A DNA stretch of 36,073 bases. Origin: Chloroflexota bacterium. GTDB lineage: Bacteria > Chloroflexota > Dehalococcoidia > Lucifugimonadales > Lucifugimonadaceae. Position numbers and translations under genes: made by a program. The notes below the pieces were generated by a model. That model was not told the origin of the DNA. It saw nothing but the letters and a program-made list of their open reading frames with translations, and did not search any database. Shown one piece after another: positions 1 through 7,282 of the stretch. The stretch covers positions 1 through 36,073 of the forward strand of contig JABIHL010000004.1 of NCBI GenBank assembly GCA_018649665.1, in the 5' to 3' direction. The stretch's first letter is position 1. Every line of letters starts with the position of its first letter.

Positions 1-494
1 AGGGTTGAACCTGTGAGGTACGTGCTAATTGCGACCGGGTCCATGATCAGTGGCGATCGGATGTTTGGGTAAATGCCACGAGATACGTCGTAAGGCATGA
101 TCCAATAAGCAATTCGCCAAGGACGTCCAGCGTGAATAAGCGGGAAGACCAGAGCTGTAAGCAGCGAGAACACCGTTAGAAGTTCTGCTGCTCTCGTAAC
201 CGGTCTACGCCATTCAGCCTGCGTAAGGCGAAGGATTGCCGAAATCATAATTCCGGCGTGAGAAATACCAACCCAGAAAACGAAGGTCGTGATGAACAGA
301 CCCCAGTACACGGGCCGTGCGAGACCCGTTACGCCAAGGCCTTTGTTGACCATAATGGCGATTACTACCACACCAATTAGAACCACGACTCCAAGAATGC
401 TGACTGTTGGCAGCCACCATTTGGGCGTGTCTAACTGACCGTTTAGTAGTTTACGGTTTGTATAGACCTGATCTAGTTCTCGTCGCTGTTGCAT
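1..494 (-). CDS. actC: Alternative complex III subunit ActC (NrfD family), 3' end outside window
   Basis: This is the N-terminal 164 residues of an integral membrane quinol-binding subunit of alternative complex III. The complex oxidises quinol and passes electrons through ActB and ActA to cytochrome c or an oxidase. The start is the ATG at 494-492, giving MQQRRELDQVYTNRK. A first membrane segment lies around residues 27-48. It is followed by the ActC/NrfD signature PVYWGLFITTFVFWVGISHA, by AGIMISAILRL, and by LVFPLIHAGRPW. These motifs are characteristic of ActC and of the polysulfide-reductase NrfD family. It is the last visible gene of the minus-strand operon, 51 bp after the ActF-like gene. 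The reading frame is open to the window edge, so the C-terminus is missing only because of the window. Confidence 0.9.
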   Translation of the reverse strand, partial: MQQRRELDQVYTNRKLLNGQLDTPKWWLPTVSILGVVVLIGVVVIAIMVNKGLGVTGLARPVYWGLFITTFVFWVGISHAGIMISAILRLTQAEWRRPVTRAAELLTVFSLLTALVFPLIHAGRPWRIAYWIMPYDVSRGIYPNIRSPLIMDPVAISTYLTGST

Positions 495-545
495 CTGTTA
501 GTCAGTTACCTGTAGTTATGCGTCAGATTCGTTGCTGAAGTGTTA

Positions 546-1949
546 TTAGTCTGGCTTCGCGACCAACGTAGCGTGGCCTCGAATGTACTTGATTGGCTTA
601 GAAAGTAAGTTGAATTCCTGAACCTGCCACACCGACAGAACAGGGATCACACGGGTCATCATCATCACGATGAACGCGACGAGTGAAATTCCACCTGCCA
701 TGATCACAATGTCGAATATATCTGGCCAGTAAGTGGCTGGGATTTCCTTGAGCCACTTCTCGTGGATCTGGTCACCTGGTACTGACCATGCAGGCACGAA
801 CATGCGTATACGGTCGAGCATAAGACCAAGAAGAATTACAAATGATCCCATCACCATAGCGGTGGTCCCGCGACGTACCTTGTTCCAGATCAGGATCCAC
901 CATGGAACGAACCATAGGAGAATCATGGCTCCGAAGAACGCCCAGATCATAGGGCCCTTTATCTGATGGTTCAGGGTGGCGATATCGTTTTCCGACCTGC
1001 CGTACCAGAACACAATGAACGAGGAGTAGAAGAAGTAAATCCATAGCAGAGTCAACGCAAACAGCAACCGACCCAGCGACCAGAAAGCATCCAAATGAAT
1101 GTACTTCTCTAACTTCATGTACTTGCGTGAGAAGTAGAGGGCGATGACCACAGCAGCTACACCAGCCTGGAAGCCAGAAACCGTGTGGTACATGGGGAGA
1201 ATAGCGTCACGCCATCCCGGAACCATGCTTTGACCGAAATCGGTCGTAAACAAAAAGTTAGCGAATACGAGAATCAGGAAGTAGAAAGTTCCGAACATGC
1301 CGATACGCATTCGTAGCGTTCGCCACTGAACGTCGGTACCAACCCAACCACGAGCAAGGCGCTTACCCAAACGCTGACGCCAGCCAGTCGAGTGGTCACG
1401 CATTGAAGCGAAGTCAGGCAGTGCTGCAGAGTAAAACAACATGATGCCAGTGCCAAGAAGCATTACTAGTGCAAGTGTCGTCCAGAAGTGCGGCGAGTAG
1501 TCGGGAGCCGCGTACCAAATAGTTCGGCGTCGGGCGCCTTCAGTAACCAGCGGAGGCAGGATAGCCACCAGCGGGATAAGCATTATGAGAGTCACCACAC
1601 TCGCGAACGAAAATAGCGAAGCAATTCGGGTAATAGGTCGTACCCAGTTTGCTTTTGCCATTACAGGAGCCATGGCCACCATAGGTGCGCCACCAGCAAC
1701 TGAAAGCAAGAACGACACCAGTGCAGCAACGTAGCCCCACTTGGTGCTGTCGTCACCCTGATTGATGAATTTGATGACGAGTGCAGCGATACCGGCAATC
1801 GAAAGAATACCGAGGATCCACACCCACGCCTTGAAACGACCGCTTGCACCAGTGGTGGTTGCGACCAATTCTGTCGAGATCACGTCTGCAGCCACCTGAG
1901 GTGGTGGTGCGTGATGCTCGGCTTCATGTGCTACAGCTTGACTAGCCAT
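546..1949 (-). CDS. actF: Alternative complex III membrane subunit, ActF-like (NrfD family)
   Basis: A 467-residue polytopic membrane protein with about ten hydrophobic segments, after a hydrophilic His-rich N-terminus (residues 1-40). It resembles ActF, the second NrfD-type quinone-binding subunit of alternative complex III. The telling stretch is LGRLLFALTLLWIYFFYSSF followed by IVFWYGRSEND, matching the family pattern LGKLLFAF-x-x-FWAY-x-x-FSQF-x-x-IWYAN-x-x-EE. The ATG at 1949 is preferred over one 13 codons upstream because it overlaps the end of actB2 by 8 bases (atggctag), as expected for translational coupling. It precedes actC here, whereas the usual operon order places actF after actC to actE. 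It could instead be a duplicated ActC-type subunit, but the motifs fit ActF better. Confidence 0.75.
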   Translation of the reverse strand: MASQAVAHEAEHHAPPPQVAADVISTELVATTTGASGRFKAWVWILGILSIAGIAALVIKFINQGDDSTKWGYVAALVSFLLSVAGGAPMVAMAPVMAKANWVRPITRIASLFSFASVVTLIMLIPLVAILPPLVTEGARRRTIWYAAPDYSPHFWTTLALVMLLGTGIMLFYSAALPDFASMRDHSTGWRQRLGKRLARGWVGTDVQWRTLRMRIGMFGTFYFLILVFANFLFTTDFGQSMVPGWRDAILPMYHTVSGFQAGVAAVVIALYFSRKYMKLEKYIHLDAFWSLGRLLFALTLLWIYFFYSSFIVFWYGRSENDIATLNHQIKGPMIWAFFGAMILLWFVPWWILIWNKVRRGTTAMVMGSFVILLGLMLDRIRMFVPAWSVPGDQIHEKWLKEIPATYWPDIFDIVIMAGGISLVAFIVMMMTRVIPVLSVWQVQEFNLLSKPIKYIRGHATLVAKPD

Positions 1950-2688
1950 GCGTTGCAGCTTCTCCCGCGCCGACCTTCTTGTCAGCATCGATCTTCGCTA
2001 GGTAGATAACGTTAGGGTCAGTTCCGAACTGGTCGAGAAGCGTGTAGTGACGCTTGTCTTCCTTCATCTTCGAAACCTTACTTTCAGGGTCATTGAAGTT
2101 TCCGAAGTTTAGTGCACTCGTCGGGCAAGCAGATGAGCATGCAGTTTGAACTGCGCCATCAGCAATTTCGACACCGGCACTTCGGGCGTTGCGTGATTCT
2201 CGACGGATACGGTGCACACAGAAGCTGCACTTCTCCATGATTCCACGGCTTCGGACTGTTACATCAGGGTTGAGGTGGTTGCGGAGAGATTCCGGCCACA
2301 CAGGCTCCCAGTAGTTGAAGAACCGAACAATGTAAGGGCAACCGTTTGCGCAGTATCGGGTACCAACACATCGGTTGTATACCTGAACGTTCATGCCTTC
2401 CGAGTTGTGGTAGGTGGCATAAACCGGGCAAACGGGCTCACAAGGTGCGTTCTCACAGTGTTGACACATGATCGGGATGAACCGAGCTTTTGCATCAGGG
2501 AAGTCGCCTTCCCAGTATCGTTCAACACGAATCCAAGAAATCGATCGAGCTCGCTCGACACGATCCTGGGTGTTGATCGGAATATTGTTTTCTGCCTGAC
2601 ATGCGATTACACATGCGTTGCAACCGATGCACTTGTCGACATCGACAACCATGCCCCAGTTGTGGGTTCCAAATTCAGCTGTTGTCAT
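1942..2688 (-). CDS. actB2: Alternative complex III iron-sulfur subunit ActB2
   Basis: A 248-residue ferredoxin-like electron-transfer subunit carrying four iron-sulfur cluster motifs. They are CIGCNACVIAC near the N-terminus, CQHCENAPCEPVCP, CVGTRYCANGCPY, and CSFC with CSSACPTSA. The third has Thr where a four-cluster ferredoxin would have Cys. This CVGTRYC form is typical of ActB and fits a [3Fe-4S] cluster, the others being [4Fe-4S]. In most characterised alternative complex III operons this domain is the C-terminal part of one ActB of about 1000 residues. Here it is a separate gene just after actB1. A GTG start at 2709 is possible, but its Shine-Dalgarno spacing is very short. The ATG at 2688 has AAAGG about 10 bases upstream and is preferred. 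The 3' end overlaps actF by 8 bases. Confidence 0.9.
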   Translation of the reverse strand: MTTAEFGTHNWGMVVDVDKCIGCNACVIACQAENNIPINTQDRVERARSISWIRVERYWEGDFPDAKARFIPIMCQHCENAPCEPVCPVYATYHNSEGMNVQVYNRCVGTRYCANGCPYIVRFFNYWEPVWPESLRNHLNPDVTVRSRGIMEKCSFCVHRIRRESRNARSAGVEIADGAVQTACSSACPTSALNFGNFNDPESKVSKMKEDKRHYTLLDQFGTDPNVIYLAKIDADKKVGAGEAATHG

Positions 2689-2721
2689 TGGGCTACTGCC
2701 TTTAGGCACTGGTCCTGCATA

Positions 2722-5034
2722 TTACTCATGGTCGCCAGACTCCTTGCCTTCACCGAGGAACTGTTCTTGGTACAGGTGATGGTTATCTGTCTGCACATCG
2801 GATGCGGTCTCGCCGATACCAACTACCAAAACAGGTACACCCGGTTCTATCGGTCGTGCTTCCACGTTACCTTCGAACTTCGGAACCTTGACCCGCTTGC
2901 CTGCTCGCTGAACTTTTACTCGAGTTGCAGCCCATGCGAGGGCGCCGGTCTCTGAATCTTTCTCGTCTACGAGAATAGAAAGAACATTTGAACCGCGTTC
3001 CTCAGCGTATCGACCGCTTCTGCGGTGACCTTGTCCCATAGGGATTCCGATCACGCCGGGGCGAACGCCGGGGTGTGGGTAAGCGAGGACTTCGATCTCA
3101 CCTGAGGTTGAACGAATCAAAAGGACGTCGCCTTCTTTGATTCCGAGCTCATCAGCCTGAATGCTGTTGATCTCTCCCCAAGTTGACCATGAAGCAGATG
3201 AAATAGGGTCGGGCGTCTGCTGTGCCCAAGGAGCGGCAGCGAGCCGACCGTCTAACAGTGAGTTAGAGAGAAACGGAACGAGGTGGAAGTCATTGCCTTC
3301 ACCAAGCGATCCGGTTTCTGAGTAGTTGGCACTCTGTGCCGATGTGGCTACTTTGCCTACGCTACTTGAACCACTGTTTTTAGTGTCCCACCAACCACCA
3401 CGCTGCAGAGCACCGTTGGTGAAGAGAGACGATGATGATGCCGATACCGATCCACGTCCTGTCGAGTGAAGCTCGGAAAGTGCACCACGAACAAGGCTTT
3501 CCATGTCTCGACCGTAAGAACCGTCTGACATAGCGAGTAGCGTGTCGCCGAATCCACGGGCGTCACTGATGAGCCCCGATTCGTCCCGTGAAATAGTTGG
3601 ACCTACGACCGGCTGCTGTGTACCAACAACTTGATACCCAGGGCCTGGTTCTGGAATTTCGGTTCCCCATGACTCCAAGAAAGTCTCTTCAGGAAGAATG
3701 AGGTCAGCGAAATCCATCGTGTCGTCATGTATCGCACCGAATGCGATGACGTTCGGAACGTTTTCGAGAGCTTCACGAATAGCCACTGAGTTGGGCATTC
3801 CATGAACGATGTCGGCACCACGAATGATGACCGTTTCGACGTTACCCGCTCGCCAGTTGGCGATCTCCTGTTCCCATGCTTCGAATGAAGCACCGGTTGC
3901 AGATGCTGGAACATCGTCTATTGCTGATCCTGGGTTGGAAGTAATTCCGCCCTTAGAATCGACCGCACCAACCAAAATGTTCAGTGCGTAGATTGCTCCG
4001 AGATTGAAACTACCGTTGGTGTGAGCACCGGCCGAGCCGCCACCGAAGGCGACCGAAGGTGTGTGCTCTGCGAAATGTTCGGCAGCTTTCTTGATTCGAT
4101 CTGCATCGACGCCCGTTCGGGCTGCAACGTCACTGAGAGTCACATTCCTGACACCTCCGGGAATTGCTGCTTCAAATGCCGCAACGTTCGAGGCGCTGAC
4201 GAGCCCTTCATCGATGATGACCGATGCGATACCAAGTGCGAGGTGACCCTCAGTACCTGGAACAGGGGCAAGCCATAAGTCGGCAGCGGCAGCAGTCAAA
4301 GACATACGAGGCTCGGCGTGAATCATGTATCCACGGTCACTCTGCTCGCGGAACTCACCGTACTTCACACCGAACTGGGTTGGTGATCCCCAAGTGCCGA
4401 GCCAGTCGGCACCGAAGGACAAAACTGTCTGTGCGTTAGAAATATCAAATGTAGGGAGCTGGTCTTGACCAAGAACCGATTTTACCGCTCCGTGGAGCAC
4501 GCCCTGTTCAACAGGATCGAACGCCATGTGCTTGCCGTTGTACTGTGCAGCAAACTTGCTAGCAACGCTGCCCAAATGTCCTCGGAGAGGGTTGGTGACA
4601 ACTGTTAGCGCACCGTCGGCGTTCTTAAGAGCTTCGGTGAATCGTGCTTCTGCCTGATCCCAAGAAGCATTAACAAGATTTCCAGCTTTGGAATACCGAA
4701 GTTGCGGGCTACTAATACGATCGGGGTGGTAAAGAAGCTGTAGAACCGCGTCGTACCTAGCTGTTGCCTTGCCGCGAGTTACAGGGTGATCGGGGTTTCC
4801 CTCGATCTTCTTTGCCCGACCTTCCATGACACGAACAAGCACGCCATCACCGTTGGAGAAATCTCCCATTGAAGTTGCGTACCAAGCGTCCTCACCCCGT
4901 ACCAAGTCTTCTGGTAGGTCTACAGGGCTCTGAACAATTAACTCGCGCTCGGGTAGTCCGCAGGCTGCAAATATCACAGCTCCGACTGCCGTTTTACCGG
5001 TAAGCGCTAGGAATTCTCGTCGATTTAGCTTCAT
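2722..5034 (-). CDS. actB1: Alternative complex III molybdopterin-oxidoreductase-like subunit ActB1
   Basis: A 770-residue protein of the molybdopterin oxidoreductase fold corresponding to the large N-terminal domain of ActB. The start is set at MKLNRREFLALTGK. This gives a Tat-type signal (RREF) followed by a hydrophobic stretch ending in FAAC-GLPE. That Cys may be lipidated, as reported for ActB of other alternative complex III enzymes, although Phe at -3 is a non-standard lipobox residue. No N-terminal Cys motif for a [4Fe-4S] cluster is seen, as expected for ActB, which does not bind molybdenum cofactor. The C-terminus contains the dinucleotide-binding-like barrel (around GEINSIQADELGIKEGDVL). 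The stop lies 33 bp before the preferred actB2 start. In vivo it should sit outside the membrane with ActA and ActB2. Confidence 0.9.
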   Translation of the reverse strand: MKLNRREFLALTGKTAVGAVIFAACGLPERELIVQSPVDLPEDLVRGEDAWYATSMGDFSNGDGVLVRVMEGRAKKIEGNPDHPVTRGKATARYDAVLQLLYHPDRISSPQLRYSKAGNLVNASWDQAEARFTEALKNADGALTVVTNPLRGHLGSVASKFAAQYNGKHMAFDPVEQGVLHGAVKSVLGQDQLPTFDISNAQTVLSFGADWLGTWGSPTQFGVKYGEFREQSDRGYMIHAEPRMSLTAAAADLWLAPVPGTEGHLALGIASVIIDEGLVSASNVAAFEAAIPGGVRNVTLSDVAARTGVDADRIKKAAEHFAEHTPSVAFGGGSAGAHTNGSFNLGAIYALNILVGAVDSKGGITSNPGSAIDDVPASATGASFEAWEQEIANWRAGNVETVIIRGADIVHGMPNSVAIREALENVPNVIAFGAIHDDTMDFADLILPEETFLESWGTEIPEPGPGYQVVGTQQPVVGPTISRDESGLISDARGFGDTLLAMSDGSYGRDMESLVRGALSELHSTGRGSVSASSSSLFTNGALQRGGWWDTKNSGSSSVGKVATSAQSANYSETGSLGEGNDFHLVPFLSNSLLDGRLAAAPWAQQTPDPISSASWSTWGEINSIQADELGIKEGDVLLIRSTSGEIEVLAYPHPGVRPGVIGIPMGQGHRRSGRYAEERGSNVLSILVDEKDSETGALAWAATRVKVQRAGKRVKVPKFEGNVEARPIEPGVPVLVVGIGETASDVQTDNHHLYQEQFLGEGKESGDHE

Positions 5035-5099
5035 CTGGTCAGTGGTGTTCCTGTTGTCGCAGTTTATAACTGAGACCGGGTAGTACCCGAGTAAATTTC

Positions 5100-5804
5100 C
5101 TAGTAGTGGCAAGCCGCACAGTCGGTCGGTGCACCGTTATCACGGTGGCAATCGACACACTGGCCCATTTTGAGAGATTCAACCTGCTCGACCTGCTGCA
5201 TAGCTGCGACGTTTCCGTGACAGGTTGAACAGACGCCGGAAGGTCCTTCAGTAACACCATCAGTAGAGTTTTTGACTTCCGATGGGTTAGCGGTGAGATA
5301 TCGAATGTGAGGTTCGTGAACGAAACGTACGTGGTCGGGTAAGCGATGGACACGCTGCCAGTTGACTGGTGAAGCTCCGTCGTCGCCAACAATGTCTGCT
5401 GCGTCTCGTAAGATCGTCAGCGGAACGTTGTCTGCAGCACCAATCACTTGGTGACATGTTGCACAGAAATTTACTGCTGGAACGCCGGCGTTTGCCTGAG
5501 TGGTGACAGTTCGATGGCAGAAAGTACAGTCGAGACCAAGACCTTCCATGGTCTGACCATCGGCTGCGACACGATCGAGCTGTTTAGTAGAGGCGTGAAC
5601 CGTATGCGGGAAGTCGATTGGTTGATCGAAAGTCTGTTCGAATCCGAGTACCGGAACCGGCTGACCGAGCCAGCCAGTGATTATAAATGCTGCGACTACA
5701 CCCATCACGGCAACTACACCGAGACCGCCAATAGCCAATACCGGCACAAGCATCTTAGGTAAAGATGACGATTTGGAGTTCGAGTTATCGTTTTCCGGCG
5801 CCAA
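5100..5804 (-). CDS. actA: Alternative complex III pentaheme cytochrome c subunit ActA
   Basis: A 234-residue membrane-anchored multiheme cytochrome c. One membrane segment lies near residues 19-44 (MLVPVLAIGGLGVVAVMGVV). Five CxxCH haem c sites follow: CTFCH, CATCH, CSTCH, CVDCH and CAACH, the last almost at the C-terminus. Five haems and one anchor match ActA of alternative complex III. It probably relays electrons from the ActB iron-sulfur clusters to the periplasmic acceptor. The start codon is TTG at 5804, supported by GGAAAG six bases upstream. Many extra histidines (for example FPHTVHA, VHEPHIRYL) are candidates for second axial ligands. It lies between the small membrane protein gene and actB1. 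Confidence 0.93.
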   Translation of the reverse strand: MAPENDNSNSKSSSLPKMLVPVLAIGGLGVVAVMGVVAAFIITGWLGQPVPVLGFEQTFDQPIDFPHTVHASTKQLDRVAADGQTMEGLGLDCTFCHRTVTTQANAGVPAVNFCATCHQVIGAADNVPLTILRDAADIVGDDGASPVNWQRVHRLPDHVRFVHEPHIRYLTANPSEVKNSTDGVTEGPSGVCSTCHGNVAAMQQVEQVESLKMGQCVDCHRDNGAPTDCAACHY

Positions 5805-5865
5805 GCGTTCTTTCCAGTCTGAACTAGCCGAAGCTAGCTATTAGCGTTAAGGATGGGGGCAGTTG

Positions 5866-6156
5866 TTACTGCCACCACCGTGAGTAAGTGCGGTTTAGGA
5901 AATCGATGTTCTCGGATGCCATAAACAGGGATGCGAAAATGCCAATCACACAAACGATTCCAATTACATATAGAGGAGCTCGGAATTTTGTCCACTTAGC
6001 AGCGACGGTTTTAGTGTCGACAACTGAAGGAATAATCGCGTGCGCCGTCATAAGCGAAGGGCCAGCGACTAACGCAAATCCCAAAGCAAGCCACAGAAAC
6101 TTGAGTGCTGTACCGACTTCAGCCCATTCGGCAGTGGTTAACGGTTTCGGATCCAT
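5866..6156 (-). CDS. Small two-helix membrane protein heading the act operon
   Basis: A 96-residue protein with two predicted membrane segments (LKFLWLALGFALVAGPSLM and LYVIGIVCVIGIFASLFMA), a charged linker and a basic, Trp-rich C-terminus ending YSRWWQ. I do not recognise a family. It is the first gene of the alternative complex III operon, 61 bp before actA. That suggests an accessory or small membrane subunit, comparable in position though not demonstrably in sequence to the extra small subunits seen in some complexes. The start chosen is ATG at 6156 (MDPKPLTTAEW), with AAGAAG just upstream. An in-frame start at 6201 would add 15 residues of poor character. Confidence 0.7.
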   Translation of the reverse strand: MDPKPLTTAEWAEVGTALKFLWLALGFALVAGPSLMTAHAIIPSVVDTKTVAAKWTKFRAPLYVIGIVCVIGIFASLFMASENIDFLNRTYSRWWQ

Positions 6157-6251
6157 ACTCTTCTTAAGAGCTCCCGATTCAATAATTACTAGAAGGGCCA
6201 AAAGCGAACGCGAACGAACAGCGCATGCCCTGCAAAATAGCGCATGTGAAA

Positions 6252-6279
6252 ACTATCACGGAGGATTTTTCAGTGTCAA
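6252..6279 (-). promoter_or_regulatory. Candidate sigma-70-type promoter for the act operon
   Basis: Read on the minus strand, a perfect TTGACA (6279-6274) is followed after 16 bases by GATAGT (6257-6252), which matches TATAAT at 4 of 6 positions. Transcription would begin near 6245, about 90 bases before the first gene. Assigned by pattern and position only. Confidence 0.45.
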
Positions 6280-6328
6280 CAGTTCGAGGGGGCAAATAGA
6301 GGGACCTCAGAATTGAACGTGCGTGTGA

Positions 6329-6703
6329 TTATGAATAAACGAGTTTTACCGAGGTCTGTAACAACAGGTATGGCTCGCCTATTTGGTCGTTCGCCCCAAG
6401 TACCCAAGGTGAATCAGAAGATGTGGGGCGTAGCCTAATTCCTTCGTCTCCTCCATGGATCATTAGTGCCTGTCCCGAGCCTGAATCTCCAACCAGCACG
6501 GCGGTCACTTCACAAGGCATTCCACCGTTATCTGAGCACCATCCAACAACCTCATGGGGTTCGTCGTTTTCGGGAATACTTGGAATGGTGATTAAAGCCG
6601 CGGTTTGCGGCTCGCTTTGCGTTTCGAAAACTTGAATCGGAAAATATCCACAGTTGTCGTTCTCTTCGATGTCGATCATCAACTGATCAAATGATTTGTC
6701 CAC
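6329..6703 (-). CDS. Hypothetical protein, 124 residues
   Basis: Not recognised. It is a soluble acidic protein with no signal peptide or membrane segment. It begins MDKSFDQLMIDIEENDNCGY and contains two Cys around EVVGWCSDNGGMPCEV, so a metal or disulfide pair is conceivable but unproven. The GTG start at 6703 has a strong GGAGGG Shine-Dalgarno sequence five bases upstream, which argues for a real gene. It sits 81 bp downstream of the GNAT gene on the same strand and upstream of the act operon promoter, so it is probably the last gene of the 9160-6329 transcript. Confidence 0.65.
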   Translation of the reverse strand: MDKSFDQLMIDIEENDNCGYFPIQVFETQSEPQTAALITIPSIPENDEPHEVVGWCSDNGGMPCEVTAVLVGDSGSGQALMIHGGDEGIRLRPTSSDSPWVLGANDQIGEPYLLLQTSVKLVYS

Positions 6704-6784
6704 TCCAGCCCTCCGAGTTTCCGGCGTACGCCTCTAAACGGTTCTTGCAAGTCTAGTTAATCACGATTTCAGGGCTGAATAAGG

Positions 6785-7273
6785 TCAGAAATTGATGTGG
6801 TATTCGACGGACGGAACCGGACCTGAGAATCCGACCTTCTCGTATGCACTGCGGGCGGGAGCGTGCGCTTCGTCGCCACCGGTGGTAACGATCGCTGCCT
6901 TCATGCCCGCCTGCTTCATTTGGCCAAGCACGAACTCATACATTCTTGCGCCAATGCCCTTGTGGTGGTGCGCAGGTGAAACGGCATTGTTACCGATTTC
7001 CGCCACTTTTCTATCGTGGTCCATGTTGACGGTGATAAAGCCAACTATTTCAGAATCGCTCTCGGCTATCCAAACCTGCCTTGGGTCGTCCGCTTGGCAC
7101 GCCTTGCTGACCTGTTCACGTTTTCTGGCGTTAGGGTCAGCGTGAACTATTTCGAATAGTTCTTCTCCAACGATTTCTCTGGTTGAAGCAAATATTGGTT
7201 GCCAAGCGGCAACAGTAATCTCGATGATCGGTTCTAGGTCTGTCGGTCGGAATGATCGGATACTAAACGCCAC
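6785..7273 (-). CDS. GNAT-family N-acetyltransferase
   Basis: A 162-residue protein of the Gcn5-related acetyltransferase fold, which transfers acetyl from acetyl-CoA to an amine. The N-terminus FSIRSFRPTDLEPIIEI is the usual first strand and helix. WIAESDSEIVGFITV gives the central strands. The acetyl-CoA pyrophosphate-binding motif A is present as VSPAHHHKGIGARMYEF (Q/R-x-x-G-x-G/A type, here HKGIGA). The C-terminal SAYEKVGF is motif B. The start is GTG at 7273, only 9 bp after the stop of the preceding lipoprotein gene, so the two are probably co-transcribed. The substrate cannot be predicted. Confidence 0.88.
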   Translation of the reverse strand: MAFSIRSFRPTDLEPIIEITVAAWQPIFASTREIVGEELFEIVHADPNARKREQVSKACQADDPRQVWIAESDSEIVGFITVNMDHDRKVAEIGNNAVSPAHHHKGIGARMYEFVLGQMKQAGMKAAIVTTGGDEAHAPARSAYEKVGFSGPVPSVEYHINF

Positions 7274-7282
7274 AGGTAATCT

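Noticed and set aside
2212-2955. Long open frame on the plus strand (247 codons)
   Set aside because: It lies opposite actB1/actB2, whose domain motifs are unmistakable. The translated sequence has no family features.
6268-6300. Plus-strand GGAGG followed by GTG and eight codons
   Set aside because: Too short, and it lies within the promoter candidate of the minus-strand act operon.
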